From Anaerosacchariphilus polymeriproducens (GTDB lineage: Bacteria; Bacillota; Clostridia; Lachnospirales; Lachnospiraceae), in NCBI RefSeq assembly GCF_003363435.1, contig NZ_QRCT01000016.1, forward strand, positions 62,001 to 126,000: a stretch of DNA of 64,000 nt. The letters are read 5' to 3'. The notes beneath the pieces are model-generated. The model made no database searches. It was not told where the DNA came from and saw only the letters and a list, made by a program, of their open reading frames with translations. Shown piece after piece: positions 17,825 to 29,156 of this stretch. Position 1 is the stretch's first letter. Each line of letters opens with the position of its first letter. Position numbers and translations under genes: made by a program.

Positions 17825-18694
17825 TTGAAAAAAATTGCAATTATCACAGATAGTAATAGTGGTATAACACAATCTCAAGCTCAAGAATTAGGCATTTATG
17901 TTCTACCAATGCCTTTTATGATTAATAATAAAACCTACTTTGAGGACATTGATTTATCTCAAGAAGAGTTTTATTCCAGGCTGGAAGATGGGAATGATAT
18001 CTCAACTTCACAACCTTCACCAGATTCTGTAATGAATCTGTGGGATAAGCTGCTAAATGAATATGATGAAATTGTACATATTCCTATGTCAAGCGGATTA
18101 AGTGGCTCTTGTTCCACTGCATTAGCACTCGCTAATGATTATAACGGCAGGATTCAAGTAGTAAACAACCAAAGAATCTCCGTTACGCAGCGCCAATCTG
18201 TACTAGATGCATTACAACTTGCAGAATCAGGCAGATCAGCACTTGAAATACGTGAATTTTTAGAGCAGATTAAATTAGATTCAAGTATCTATGTTATGGT
18301 AGATACTTTAAAGTATCTAAAAAAAGGAGGGCGTATCACACCTGCCGCTGCTGCTCTTGGTACTTTATTAAAAATAAAACCAGTCCTTCAGATCCAAGGC
18401 GAAAAACTAGACGCTTTTGCGAAAGCCCGGACCATTAAACAGGCCAAAACAATTATGTTAGATGCCATTAAAAATGATATGGCCGTACGGTTTAACGATG
18501 ATGGAACACAAAATAAAGTTTGGTTGCAGATCGCCCATTCTAACAACGAGGAAGCCGCTGCCAAGTTTAAGGAAGAACTACAAGCTATATATCCAAACTA
18601 TTCAATTCATATGGATCCACTATCACTCAGTATTTCTTGTCATGTCGGACCTGGAACACTTGCGGTCGCTTGTTCAAAAAAAATTACTTTATAA
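17825..18694 (+). CDS. DegV-family fatty-acid-binding protein (TTG start)
   Basis: DegV-family protein of 289 residues. These bind fatty acids and present them to fatty-acid kinase for phospholipid synthesis, as known for FakB proteins. Motifs visible: KIAIITDSNSGI at the N-terminus, TSQPSP, the SSGLSGS loop (IPMSSGLSGSCSTA) contacting the carboxylate, and VDTLKYLKKGGRI. The start is the TTG at 17825, five bases after GGAGGAGAG; the codons upstream are unlike the family. No fakA is adjacent. It is followed by a hairpin and the LUD-domain gene on the same strand. Which fatty acid it binds is not predictable here. Confidence 0.88.
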   Translation: MKKIAIITDSNSGITQSQAQELGIYVLPMPFMINNKTYFEDIDLSQEEFYSRLEDGNDISTSQPSPDSVMNLWDKLLNEYDEIVHIPMSSGLSGSCSTALALANDYNGRIQVVNNQRISVTQRQSVLDALQLAESGRSALEIREFLEQIKLDSSIYVMVDTLKYLKKGGRITPAAAALGTLLKIKPVLQIQGEKLDAFAKARTIKQAKTIMLDAIKNDMAVRFNDDGTQNKVWLQIAHSNNEEAAAKFKEELQAIYPNYSIHMDPLSLSISCHVGPGTLAVACSKKITL

Positions 18695-18702
18695 CCATTA
18701 TT

Positions 18703-18733
18703 ACCGATAACATTTAAATACCTTGTTATCGGT
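18703..18733 (+). terminator. Hairpin between degV and the LUD gene
   Basis: Perfect ten-base stem ACCGATAACA/TGTTATCGGT with an 11-base loop, followed by CATTTTATT. It could be a leaky terminator or a processing or stability element, because the LUD start follows within 25 bases and has no evident promoter of its own. Confidence 0.6.
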
Positions 18734-18755
18734 CATTTTATTAGGAGGTATAAAA

Positions 18756-19391
18756 ATGACACCAAAACAAACTTACTATGAAACCTTAAGCAAAACTATA
18801 ATTAAAAATCTAGAAAAACGTAACATGGAAGGTTTTTATTGTCCGGATTCTGAATCTGCGGTAAAAAAAGCTATGTCACTTATGCCGGAACACTCTGTAA
18901 TTTCCTGGGGCGGTTCTATGTCTCTTGTAGAAACCGGGCTCATTGATACATTAAAAAACTCTAATCATACCCTTATTGACCGCTTAACCGCAAAAACTCC
19001 GGAAGAAAAAAAAGCACTATATGGAAAAATAGTCTGCTCTGATTATTACTTCATGAGTACAAATGCGATTACATTAGAGGGTGAATTAGTCAATATTGAT
19101 GGCTTTGGAAATCGTGTAGCCTGTCTTATCGCAGGTCCTGAAAACGTGATAATTATTGCAGGTATGAATAAAATTACTACCGATGTAGAGGAAGGTATTA
19201 ATAGAACCAGAAATATTGCCGCTCCTCCAAACTGTGTCCGTCTTGATAAAAAAACCCCTTGTGCTTCTACCGGACGTTGCGGAGACTGTTATTCACCTGA
19301 TAGTATTTGCAGTCAAATCGTAATTACAAGACGTTCAGGTATTCAAGGACGTATCAAAGTGATTCTCGTTGGAGAAGAATTAGGATATTAA
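18756..19391 (+). CDS. LUD-domain protein (LutC/YkgG-like)
   Basis: Protein of 211 residues matching the stand-alone LUD domain (KTIIKNLEKRNMEG, then the glycine motif VISWGGSMSLVETG and GFGNRVACLIAGP). LUD proteins are linked to lactate utilisation (LutB/LutC), but many clostridial single-domain copies lie away from lut genes and have no known role. A four-cysteine cluster (TPCASTGRCGDCYSPDSIC) near the C-terminus suggests a metal site. The ATG at 18756 has an AGGAGG site seven bases upstream; the frame is open to 18723. It converges on guaB. Confidence 0.82.
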   Translation: MTPKQTYYETLSKTIIKNLEKRNMEGFYCPDSESAVKKAMSLMPEHSVISWGGSMSLVETGLIDTLKNSNHTLIDRLTAKTPEEKKALYGKIVCSDYYFMSTNAITLEGELVNIDGFGNRVACLIAGPENVIIIAGMNKITTDVEEGINRTRNIAAPPNCVRLDKKTPCASTGRCGDCYSPDSICSQIVITRRSGIQGRIKVILVGEELGY

Positions 19392-19401
19392 TATATAACA
19401 C

Positions 19402-19448
19402 AAAACCAGTTCCGTAGGCTTTTTTAGTTTCGGAACTGGTTTTTTTTA
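19402..19448. terminator. Bidirectional terminator between the LUD gene and guaB
   Basis: Thirteen-base stem AAAACCAGTTCCG/CGGAACTGGTTTT flanked by A-rich and T-rich runs, between convergent genes. Confidence 0.9.
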
Positions 19449-19452
19449 TTAC

Positions 19453-20910
<1,458 letters not shown>

Positions 20911-20966
20911 TCATCCTCCGTTTCTTCTATTTAAATACGTTTTAATAAATCAGATTATTGTTCACA

Positions 20967-20995
20967 AGTTTAACAAAATTTTAACAGCATGTCAA
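20967..20995 (-). promoter_or_regulatory. SigA-type promoter of guaB
   Basis: Minus strand: TTGACA (20995-20990), 17-base spacer, TAAACT (20972-20967), about 60 bases before the ATG. Confidence 0.75.
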
Positions 20996-21079
20996 TAAAG
21001 ATTTTTAACAATAATTTTACTTTTTTCGCACTCTCATTGGTGCAAAATTTTACTTAATACAATTTTTAATATTGTAACC

Positions 21080-21117
21080 AAAAAACTGCCGCGGGAAACT
21101 CCCTACGACAGTTTTCA
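21080..21117 (-). terminator. Terminator of groES-groEL
   Basis: Stem AAAACTGTCG.../...CGGCAGTTTT with a short loop and T-run on the minus strand, 15 bases after the groEL stop. Confidence 0.85.
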
Positions 21118-21131
21118 TTTATTCTATGAAA

Positions 21132-22775
<1,644 letters not shown>

Positions 22776-22831
22776 TTAATTCTTTCATTTTAGTTTTTAT
22801 AAATTAATATTTCTGGAAATATAACATGAAA

Positions 22832-23116
22832 TTATTGAATAACTGCTAAGATATCATTCTGTTTCACAATAATGAACTCATCATCCTCAATTTTAACATC
22901 AGTTCCAGCATACTTAGAATAAATGACCTGATCTCCAACTTTAACTTCCATTTTGATTTCTTTTCCATCTACAACTCCTCCAGGACCAACTGCTACAACT
23001 TCAGCCTGTTGAGGTTTTTCCTTGGTCTGTCCTGGTAGGACAATCCCAGATTTCGTTGTTTCTTCTGCTATCAATTGTTTTAATACAACTCTGTCTCCTA
23101 ATGGTACTAATTTCAT
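22832..23116 (-). CDS. groES: Co-chaperonin GroES
   Basis: Ten-kDa co-chaperonin, 94 residues: MKLVPLGDRVVLK start, mobile loop ETTKSGIVLPG, and C-terminal VKQNDILAVIQ. First gene of the groES-groEL operon; the ribosome site is GGAGG. Confidence 0.98.
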   Translation of the reverse strand: MKLVPLGDRVVLKQLIAEETTKSGIVLPGQTKEKPQQAEVVAVGPGGVVDGKEIKMEVKVGDQVIYSKYAGTDVKIEDDEFIIVKQNDILAVIQ

Positions 23117-23160
23117 TATTATTCCTCCTTATTACTTTCTTTTTTCGATTTTCTTATTTA

Positions 23161-23187
23161 TTAGCACTCTTTTAAAGCGAGTGCTAA
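23161..23187 (-). promoter_or_regulatory. CIRCE operator (HrcA site) of groES-groEL
   Basis: TTAGCACTC-N9-GAGTGCTAA, a perfect match to the CIRCE consensus, located between the -10 box and groES. HrcA binding here represses the operon in the absence of heat stress. hrcA is not in this window. Confidence 0.96.
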
Positions 23188-23198
23188 CCGGTAATCAT

Positions 23199-23227
23199 AT
23201 ATTAGTTAATTTGTTTCTTTATTGCAA
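23199..23227 (-). promoter_or_regulatory. Promoter of groES-groEL
   Basis: Minus strand: TTGCAA (23227-23222), 17-base spacer, TAATAT (23204-23199). The CIRCE lies just downstream, over the expected start of transcription. Confidence 0.7.
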
Positions 23228-23308
23228 CTACTTCAATTACCTCATTTTTATTTATTTACTCTATAATACTCTCTTTTTTTAATATTTTACTCTCTTTTTC
23301 TCACTTTA

Positions 23309-24310
23309 TCACAATTTACTTGATTTAATATTTTTTTTATAATTTTTAAAACCGCAGTCAAATCCGGTATGATAAGATTTATTTCCAATTCTTTCGAGTA
23401 ACGTATTTAATAAATAAGAATTATCAGATTCCTTACTTGAAAAAAAATATTCTTCTAAAGGTTTCATTAATTTCTCATAAAAATTTTTACTTTTATTCCA
23501 TAGCTCAATAACAGATTCATCCGAGACCAGACTATCGTCCCATGGGTGCTGCCACTTATTCTTTTGCAGATTCAATACATCATTCTGATTTAGTTTTGAA
23601 TCATCCACTTTATCATTCATAATGTGTGCAGAAATTGTTTCATAGCCATAAAATTTTTTCTCTATTTTTCCGACCAAAGGCTTCTTCCAACAGTTCTTGT
23701 CTTGTATGACTCTTAAAGCCCAACCAAACATATAAACAGCACTCAGAGCTGTCAGGTAGTGAATTTTTTTATTAGAATATGTCTGTATTAACGTTTTATA
23801 TAAGAGATCTCCAACAACTTTCTTTTCATATAAGTTCATCTTTATTACTTTTACTTGAGAAAAAGCGGATGGCTTATTTCCAGTTAATCTTTTCAAAATC
23901 TCTATATCCATTTGAGTTTCAAACGCTATATGCCTTCCTAAATAACCCTTCTCATTTCCATGATAGCCTGTTCTTGCATATACATACGGATGACAATACT
24001 GATCCAATGAATAATGTGCTAAAAAACCACATAAATAGGCAATAGCTGTTTCTTTTTTTTCACCGGACATGATATCAATATTACGAATGAAATTCAAAAA
24101 AAATCTTCCACTTTCTTCTTTGTGCATAATAGAGCCTGGATTTTGTTCATACAAAAATTTTGAGGGGAAATGATAAAAAAACAAATCGGGGCCTTGAGTT
24201 CCTAATGCAAATACCCCTTTATGCTTTTCAATATCTTTTTCCAAATACTGTGCTTGAAATTCTTTCACACATTTGATACCATATAAATAGTGCATGATAA
24301 ATCCAGGCAT
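23309..24310 (-). CDS. Zinc-dependent phospholipase C-like protein
   Basis: Protein of 333 residues with the N-terminal pattern of the bacterial zinc-dependent PLC-like family (PF00882-type). It starts MPGFIMHYLYG, has a histidine-rich putative metal site in GTQGPDLFFYH, and then GFLAHYSLDQYCHPYVY. There is no signal peptide, so unlike secreted toxin PLCs it probably works in the cytoplasm or at the inner membrane face. The C-terminal third is not recognisable. It follows the DUF4349 lipoprotein by 11 bases and is likely co-transcribed with it. Substrate unknown. Confidence 0.75.
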   Translation of the reverse strand: MPGFIMHYLYGIKCVKEFQAQYLEKDIEKHKGVFALGTQGPDLFFYHFPSKFLYEQNPGSIMHKEESGRFFLNFIRNIDIMSGEKKETAIAYLCGFLAHYSLDQYCHPYVYARTGYHGNEKGYLGRHIAFETQMDIEILKRLTGNKPSAFSQVKVIKMNLYEKKVVGDLLYKTLIQTYSNKKIHYLTALSAVYMFGWALRVIQDKNCWKKPLVGKIEKKFYGYETISAHIMNDKVDDSKLNQNDVLNLQKNKWQHPWDDSLVSDESVIELWNKSKNFYEKLMKPLEEYFFSSKESDNSYLLNTLLERIGNKSYHTGFDCGFKNYKKNIKSSKL

Positions 24311-24321
24311 AAATTATCTCC

Positions 24322-25284
24322 TTACTTCTTTTTTTCTTTTATTTCTTCGTTCTTCTGTATCATTCCTTTTTTTGAATACTTTTTAATAAGAATTATAATT
24401 ACAACAGTTATAATTGCTAATATTACAAAATATGGTATATTTACAATAAACCATATAAATAAACTTTTTATTCCAATCGCAATTTTATCTGTGTTGTTAA
24501 CAAAACCTATCTTTATTTCTTCAAAAAATGTCTGCTTGTTGACTGGTGTTTCTTTTTCTACTTCTGTTACTTTAATGGTAACTGTACTGTAATTTATTTG
24601 GTTATCATAAGTGCGCATTTGTGACTCATAGGATTCTATCTGATATCTAACCTCTGATAATCTGTTTTCAATTGCAATGATGTCTTCTAATTTCTCAGCC
24701 TTTTTAAGAATCTCTAATAATCGTTCCTGCTCAACTACTAAAGCTTTTTTGTGACTTTCCATATCTACATATTGAAGTGTAACATCTTCTACATTTATGT
24801 TTTTATCCGTCAAATTACCAGTATCTGAGACTTTATTGATAAAATCTGATAACTTTTCAACTGGAATTCTGGCTACAATAGTCGCATAACGATTATCTAC
24901 TGATTTTTTTCCATTTTCCTGCATATCCAAAGACTGTGTATAACCACCTAGAGTATTAATTTCTTTTTCTAAATTATTTATAAAATCGTCAAACTCTTTC
25001 GTTTCAACACTCAAATCAGCGTTTTTTATTAATTTTCTTTTCGTATCTTGAGTTTTCACTCCTTCCTTCGTTGATCCAGACTTATCATTTGTTGATGCTT
25101 GTTCTTTCGCTATATCTGCTGTAGATGCTGTAGAGCCTCCTTGTTCAAACCCAGCTTCTTCAGCTTGTGTCGCCTTGTCTGTAATTGGTTCCTCTGATTT
25201 ACTATTTGTACCTGAACACCCTGCTAATAGTATACTCAAAATTCCAACTATTATTAGTAACTTTTTCCTTAATTTCCATTTCAT
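24322..25284 (-). CDS. DUF4349-type lipoprotein with C-terminal membrane anchor
   Basis: Protein of 320 residues. N-terminal lipoprotein signal ending LLAGCSG; a low-complexity Thr/Glu/Ser stretch (about 25-80); then a DUF4349 core (about 85-255: KLIKNADLSVETKEFDDF, RYATIVARIPVEKLSDF, and a coiled-coil segment ERLLEILKKAEKLEDII). A C-terminal hydrophobic segment (about 270-303) and basic tail follow. It would be anchored at both ends outside the membrane. DUF4349 proteins have no settled function, although an envelope-stress link has been suggested for related sensors. Starts its operon; promoter not clear. Confidence 0.8.
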   Translation of the reverse strand: MKWKLRKKLLIIVGILSILLAGCSGTNSKSEEPITDKATQAEEAGFEQGGSTASTADIAKEQASTNDKSGSTKEGVKTQDTKRKLIKNADLSVETKEFDDFINNLEKEINTLGGYTQSLDMQENGKKSVDNRYATIVARIPVEKLSDFINKVSDTGNLTDKNINVEDVTLQYVDMESHKKALVVEQERLLEILKKAEKLEDIIAIENRLSEVRYQIESYESQMRTYDNQINYSTVTIKVTEVEKETPVNKQTFFEEIKIGFVNNTDKIAIGIKSLFIWFIVNIPYFVILAIITVVIIILIKKYSKKGMIQKNEEIKEKKK

Positions 25285-25352
25285 ATCAATTACCTCCTTT
25301 TTAAAATAATACTACATTCTACATTTACTTAAAAGAATAATTTGACTTAGCA

Positions 25353-25385
25353 CAAAAAGGTTGCCGCAATTTTTGCGACAACCCC
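25353..25385 (-). terminator. Terminator of iolD
   Basis: Stem GGTTGTCGCAA/TTGCGGCAACC with one mismatch and a short loop, followed by TTTTTG on the minus strand, about 20 bases after the iolD stop. Confidence 0.8.
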
Positions 25386-25405
25386 ATTAATTAAATTTAA
25401 TATTT

Positions 25406-27346
25406 CTAATATTGACGACCTTCTGATAATTTTTGATCAAGATCTTTTCTTGCAGCTTTCACTTGTTCGCGTTTCGCAATTTCTGGAACTCCAGTTCTCC
25501 ACCAAGCCTGATATCCTTCAGACATAGTTTTTGGAAGAACTTTTATATCAATTAGTGTAGAAACTTTTGATTTTTTAGATGCTTCGATTGCAGCTTCTAA
25601 TTCTTCCATTGTTTTAACTCTCCAAACATCACAACCATATGCAGAAGCGATACCGGCAAAGTCAATTGTAAACGCTTTTCCTTTATGCATTCCATCATGT
25701 GGAGCACCTTCGGCACGCATGTTCATTTCTGTAAAACGGGTCAAATTACCTTGTAATACTTCAACATTATTAATACATCCATAAGCAGCATTATCAAATA
25801 GTACTACGTTTATCTTCATACCTTCTTGAATAGATGTGATCAACTCTGAATGTAACATATTGAATGAACCGTCACCAACCATAGCATATACTTCTTTATC
25901 AGGGCAGGCATATTTAATTCCTAAAGCACCTGATACTTCATATCCCATACAAGAATAACCATATTCCATATGATAAGTATTTCTCACAGATGGTCTCCAC
26001 ATTCTCTGCATATCTCCCGGAAGAGATCCTGCTGCTGATATTACAATACTGTCATCTGCAATTAGACGATTGACAGCACCCAAAACAGTAGTCTGCGCTA
26101 AACAAGATTCATTAGCTTCTATAAAGTGCTCAATACACTCGCGGTTTTCATCATTTACTTCAGGTTCAAAGTCTTTCCCTGTATATTCAATATTATCAAG
26201 ACGATCAAGTTCTTTAACCCAAGCATCTTTTGCATCTTTGATTTCTGATGTATATTCGTTTTTGTAACCTCTCTTACGTAGTTCTGCCGCAATTGCTTCT
26301 AAAGCAACTTTTGCGTCTGCGATTACTGGAACTGCATCCATTTTGAAAGCTTGAAATTCTGAAACATTAATATTAACGAATTTTTGAGCTTTTGTATATA
26401 ACCATTTTGAAGCAGTTGTGAAATCTGTATAACGTGTACCTACACCAATTACCAAATCAGCTTTATGAGCTAATTCGTTCGCTGCACCGGTTCCTGTAAT
26501 ACCAATACCACCCATATTTAATTCGTCTGTCCATTCAATCGCTGATTTACCCGCTTGCGTTTCTCCAAATGGGATATTAAATTCATGAGCAAATTTCAAG
26601 AATACATCTGCTGCTTCTGAGTAACGGACACCTCCACCACAGATCATTATAGGTTTTTTACCTTCCATAATCGCATCACAAGCTTCTTGCACTGAATAAT
26701 CTGCTACCGGACGACGTTCAATTCTCCACACTCTCTTTTGGAAGAAATATTCCGGATAATCGTAAGCTTCCCCTTGTACATCTTGAGGCATACAAATACA
26801 AACAGCACCTGTATCAGCCGGATCCGTCAATACACGCATTGCTGAAATCATCGCAGTCATTAACTGTTCCGGACGTTGAATTCTATCCCAATAACGGCAT
26901 ACTGCACGAAATGCATCATTTGTTGAAATAGATAAGTCATATGGTTGTTCCATTTGCTGAAGAACAGGGTCTGGCTGACGTGAAACATAGATATCACCAG
27001 GAATATATAAAACTGGAATATTATTTGCTGTTGCAGTAGCGGCAGATGTAATCATATTACATGCTCCAGGTCCTACTGAGGAAGAAACAGCAAGAATTTG
27101 TTTTCTATGTTTTTGTTTCGCAAATGCCATGGCAACATGTGCCTGCCCTTGTTCATTCTTCCCCTGAAATAATTCGATATCTTTAATTTCTTCATCGATA
27201 CCATTATCAAGTCCGATAACATTTCCATGTCCCGGCAATAAAAACATACCCTTTACAAATTTAGTCTCTTCACCATCGAAATTTACATATTGATTCTCAA
27301 GAAAACGAATCAATGCCTGACTAGCTGTTAAACGTACTGTACTCAT
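25406..27346 (-). CDS. iolD: Trihydroxycyclohexane-1,2-dione hydrolase (IolD-like, ThDP-dependent)
   Basis: Thiamine-diphosphate enzyme of 646 residues opening the ring of 3D-(3,5/4)-trihydroxycyclohexane-1,2-dione in myo-inositol breakdown. The IolD N-terminus is recognisable ([32 protein letters not shown]), and the ThDP motif is [15 protein letters not shown]. Length and sequence fit IolD better than acetolactate synthase. No other iol gene is nearby: it stands alone with its own consensus promoter and terminator. Either the remaining inositol genes are elsewhere, or this copy serves another cyclic diketone. Confidence 0.88.
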   Translation of the reverse strand: MSTVRLTASQALIRFLENQYVNFDGEETKFVKGMFLLPGHGNVIGLDNGIDEEIKDIELFQGKNEQGQAHVAMAFAKQKHRKQILAVSSSVGPGACNMITSAATATANNIPVLYIPGDIYVSRQPDPVLQQMEQPYDLSISTNDAFRAVCRYWDRIQRPEQLMTAMISAMRVLTDPADTGAVCICMPQDVQGEAYDYPEYFFQKRVWRIERRPVADYSVQEACDAIMEGKKPIMICGGGVRYSEAADVFLKFAHEFNIPFGETQAGKSAIEWTDELNMGGIGITGTGAANELAHKADLVIGVGTRYTDFTTASKWLYTKAQKFVNINVSEFQAFKMDAVPVIADAKVALEAIAAELRKRGYKNEYTSEIKDAKDAWVKELDRLDNIEYTGKDFEPEVNDENRECIEHFIEANESCLAQTTVLGAVNRLIADDSIVISAAGSLPGDMQRMWRPSVRNTYHMEYGYSCMGYEVSGALGIKYACPDKEVYAMVGDGSFNMLHSELITSIQEGMKINVVLFDNAAYGCINNVEVLQGNLTRFTEMNMRAEGAPHDGMHKGKAFTIDFAGIASAYGCDVWRVKTMEELEAAIEASKKSKVSTLIDIKVLPKTMSEGYQAWWRTGVPEIAKREQVKAARKDLDQKLSEGRQY

Positions 27347-27429
27347 CTAGAAACCCTCCTAAAGTAATATAAATTATATAATATGCTTCTTTCACTTTGG
27401 GCGCAAAGACCCCTGTGTATTTTAAATTG

Positions 27430-27458
27430 AGTATAACAAACAGATACACAATTGTCAA
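27430..27458 (-). promoter_or_regulatory. SigA-type promoter of iolD
   Basis: Minus strand: TTGACA (27458-27453), 17-base spacer, TATACT (27435-27430). An imperfect hairpin GGGGTCTTTGCGCCC lies in the short leader that follows. The remaining stretch up to the gltD terminator (27459-27544) shows nothing recognisable. Confidence 0.8.
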
Positions 27459-27544
27459 TAGGAACACCACTATAAATGCTTTTTTGTTAATTATGTTTTG
27501 ATTATATTTTGGTCATGTATTATGGATTTGCCCAAAACAAATAT

Positions 27545-27605
27545 AAATAAAATCTCTTGAAACCAGCTTCATTCTTCCGCCTTAAGGGTTCCAAGAGATT
27601 ATACT
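27545..27605 (-). terminator. Terminator of gltB-gltD
   Basis: Fourteen-base stem AATCTCTTGgAACC/GGTTtCAAGAGATT (27551-27564 with 27587-27600, one mismatch) closing a 22-base loop, followed on the minus strand by TTATTTATATTT. The loop is unusually long for a terminator. Confidence 0.7.
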
Positions 27606-27648
27606 CTTAATTCACTATTATAATAAACTGTTTGTAATTATTTATTCA

Positions 27649-29142
27649 TCATTGAACTGATAAATTTGTATAGCCCATCAAACTAAAATCAACTTCTTTC
27701 GCTACTTCCCTTCCTTCTCGAATAGCCCATACTATTAATGACTGACCTCTATGCATATCTCCTGCCACAAATACATTCTCTATATTAGTTTTATATCTGC
27801 CTTGTTCTGTTTTTACATTGGTTCTTTCATCTAATTCAACGCCAAATGCATCGGTTACATATTTTTGAGCACCTAAGAAGCCAGCAGCAATTAATACTAT
27901 GTCTGCTTCTAATGTCATCTCACTTCCGGCTATTTCCACCATATTCATGCGCCCGGTAGCTTCATCAATTTTGCTCTCCAGTTTCACGATTTTTACTGCT
28001 GATAAAGCTCCATTTTTATCTTTCACAAACTCTTTTACTGTTGTTTGATACATTCTCGGATCTTTTCCAAATACCTCAATCGCTTCTTCCTGACCATAAT
28101 CTGTTTTGCAGACTCTGGGCCACTCCGGCCACGGATTTAAATCAGTACGTTTATCCGGAAGTTTCGGCATCATTTCTAATTGTATTACTGACGCTGCTCC
28201 ATGACGTATTGAAGTTCCCACGCAATCATTTCCGGTATCACCGCCTCCAATAATGATCACTTTTTTCCCTTTTGCAGAAATGTATTTATTATCTGCTAAA
28301 TTGGAATTAAGCAAACTCTTAGTCGTTGATTTCAAGAAATCGACTGCAAAATAAATTCCTTTTGCATCTCTGCCCGGTACGTTAATATCTCTTGGATTTG
28401 CAGAACCACAAGCCAATACGACCCGGTCATACTCTTTTAGTATTTTAGATGCTTTCAAATCGGTACCAACTTCCACGCCAGTAACGAACTTAACGCCTTC
28501 TTCTTGCATTACATCAATTTTTCTATCTATAATATGTTTCTCTAATTTCATATTAGGGATTCCATACATTAATAATCCGCCAACTCGGTCTTCTCGTTCA
28601 TATACTGTCACTGAATGTCCTCTTTTATTCAACTGGTCTGCCGTTGCAAGACCGGCAGGTCCACTACCAATGACTGCAATTTTCTTTCCTGTTCTTGCTT
28701 TTGGTGGATTTGCCTTAGCATACCCTTTCTCATATGCATTTTCTATAATTGCATACTCATTTTCTTTTGTGGCAACAGCTTCCCCATTCAAAGAACAGGT
28801 ACAAGCTGCTTCACATAATGCAGGGCATACTCTTGAAGTGAATTCAGGAAAATTATTCGTCTTTTTCAAACGGTTGAAAGCCTCTTCCCAATTTCCGCGA
28901 TAAACCAGGTCATTCCACTCCGGTACTAAATTATGTAATGGACAGCCAGAAGCCATTCCCATAATCATTGTACCTGCTTGACAGAATGGTACACCACACT
29001 CCATACAGCGCCCACCCTGTAACTGTTGTTTTTCTTCTGGTAAGGATACGTGGAATTCATTAAAATGTTTTATACGGACTTTTGGTTTTTCGGCTTTACT
29101 AATTTCTCTTTTGTATTCCATAAATCCTGTTGGTTTTCCCAT
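27649..29142 (-). CDS. gltD: Glutamate synthase (NADPH) small subunit
   Basis: Electron-delivering beta subunit, 497 residues. N-terminal cysteine clusters for two [4Fe-4S] centres (GGRCMECGVPFC and RVCPALCEAACTC), an FAD-binding GxGxxG in IAVIGSGPAGLATA, and an NADPH site in VIIIGGGDTGNDCVG. It supplies electrons to GltB, which makes two glutamates from glutamine and 2-oxoglutarate. It follows gltB by 14 bases in a two-gene operon. Confidence 0.96.
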   Translation of the reverse strand: MGKPTGFMEYKREISKAEKPKVRIKHFNEFHVSLPEEKQQLQGGRCMECGVPFCQAGTMIMGMASGCPLHNLVPEWNDLVYRGNWEEAFNRLKKTNNFPEFTSRVCPALCEAACTCSLNGEAVATKENEYAIIENAYEKGYAKANPPKARTGKKIAVIGSGPAGLATADQLNKRGHSVTVYEREDRVGGLLMYGIPNMKLEKHIIDRKIDVMQEEGVKFVTGVEVGTDLKASKILKEYDRVVLACGSANPRDINVPGRDAKGIYFAVDFLKSTTKSLLNSNLADNKYISAKGKKVIIIGGGDTGNDCVGTSIRHGAASVIQLEMMPKLPDKRTDLNPWPEWPRVCKTDYGQEEAIEVFGKDPRMYQTTVKEFVKDKNGALSAVKIVKLESKIDEATGRMNMVEIAGSEMTLEADIVLIAAGFLGAQKYVTDAFGVELDERTNVKTEQGRYKTNIENVFVAGDMHRGQSLIVWAIREGREVAKEVDFSLMGYTNLSVQ

Positions 29143-29156
29143 TATTCTTTTTCCTC

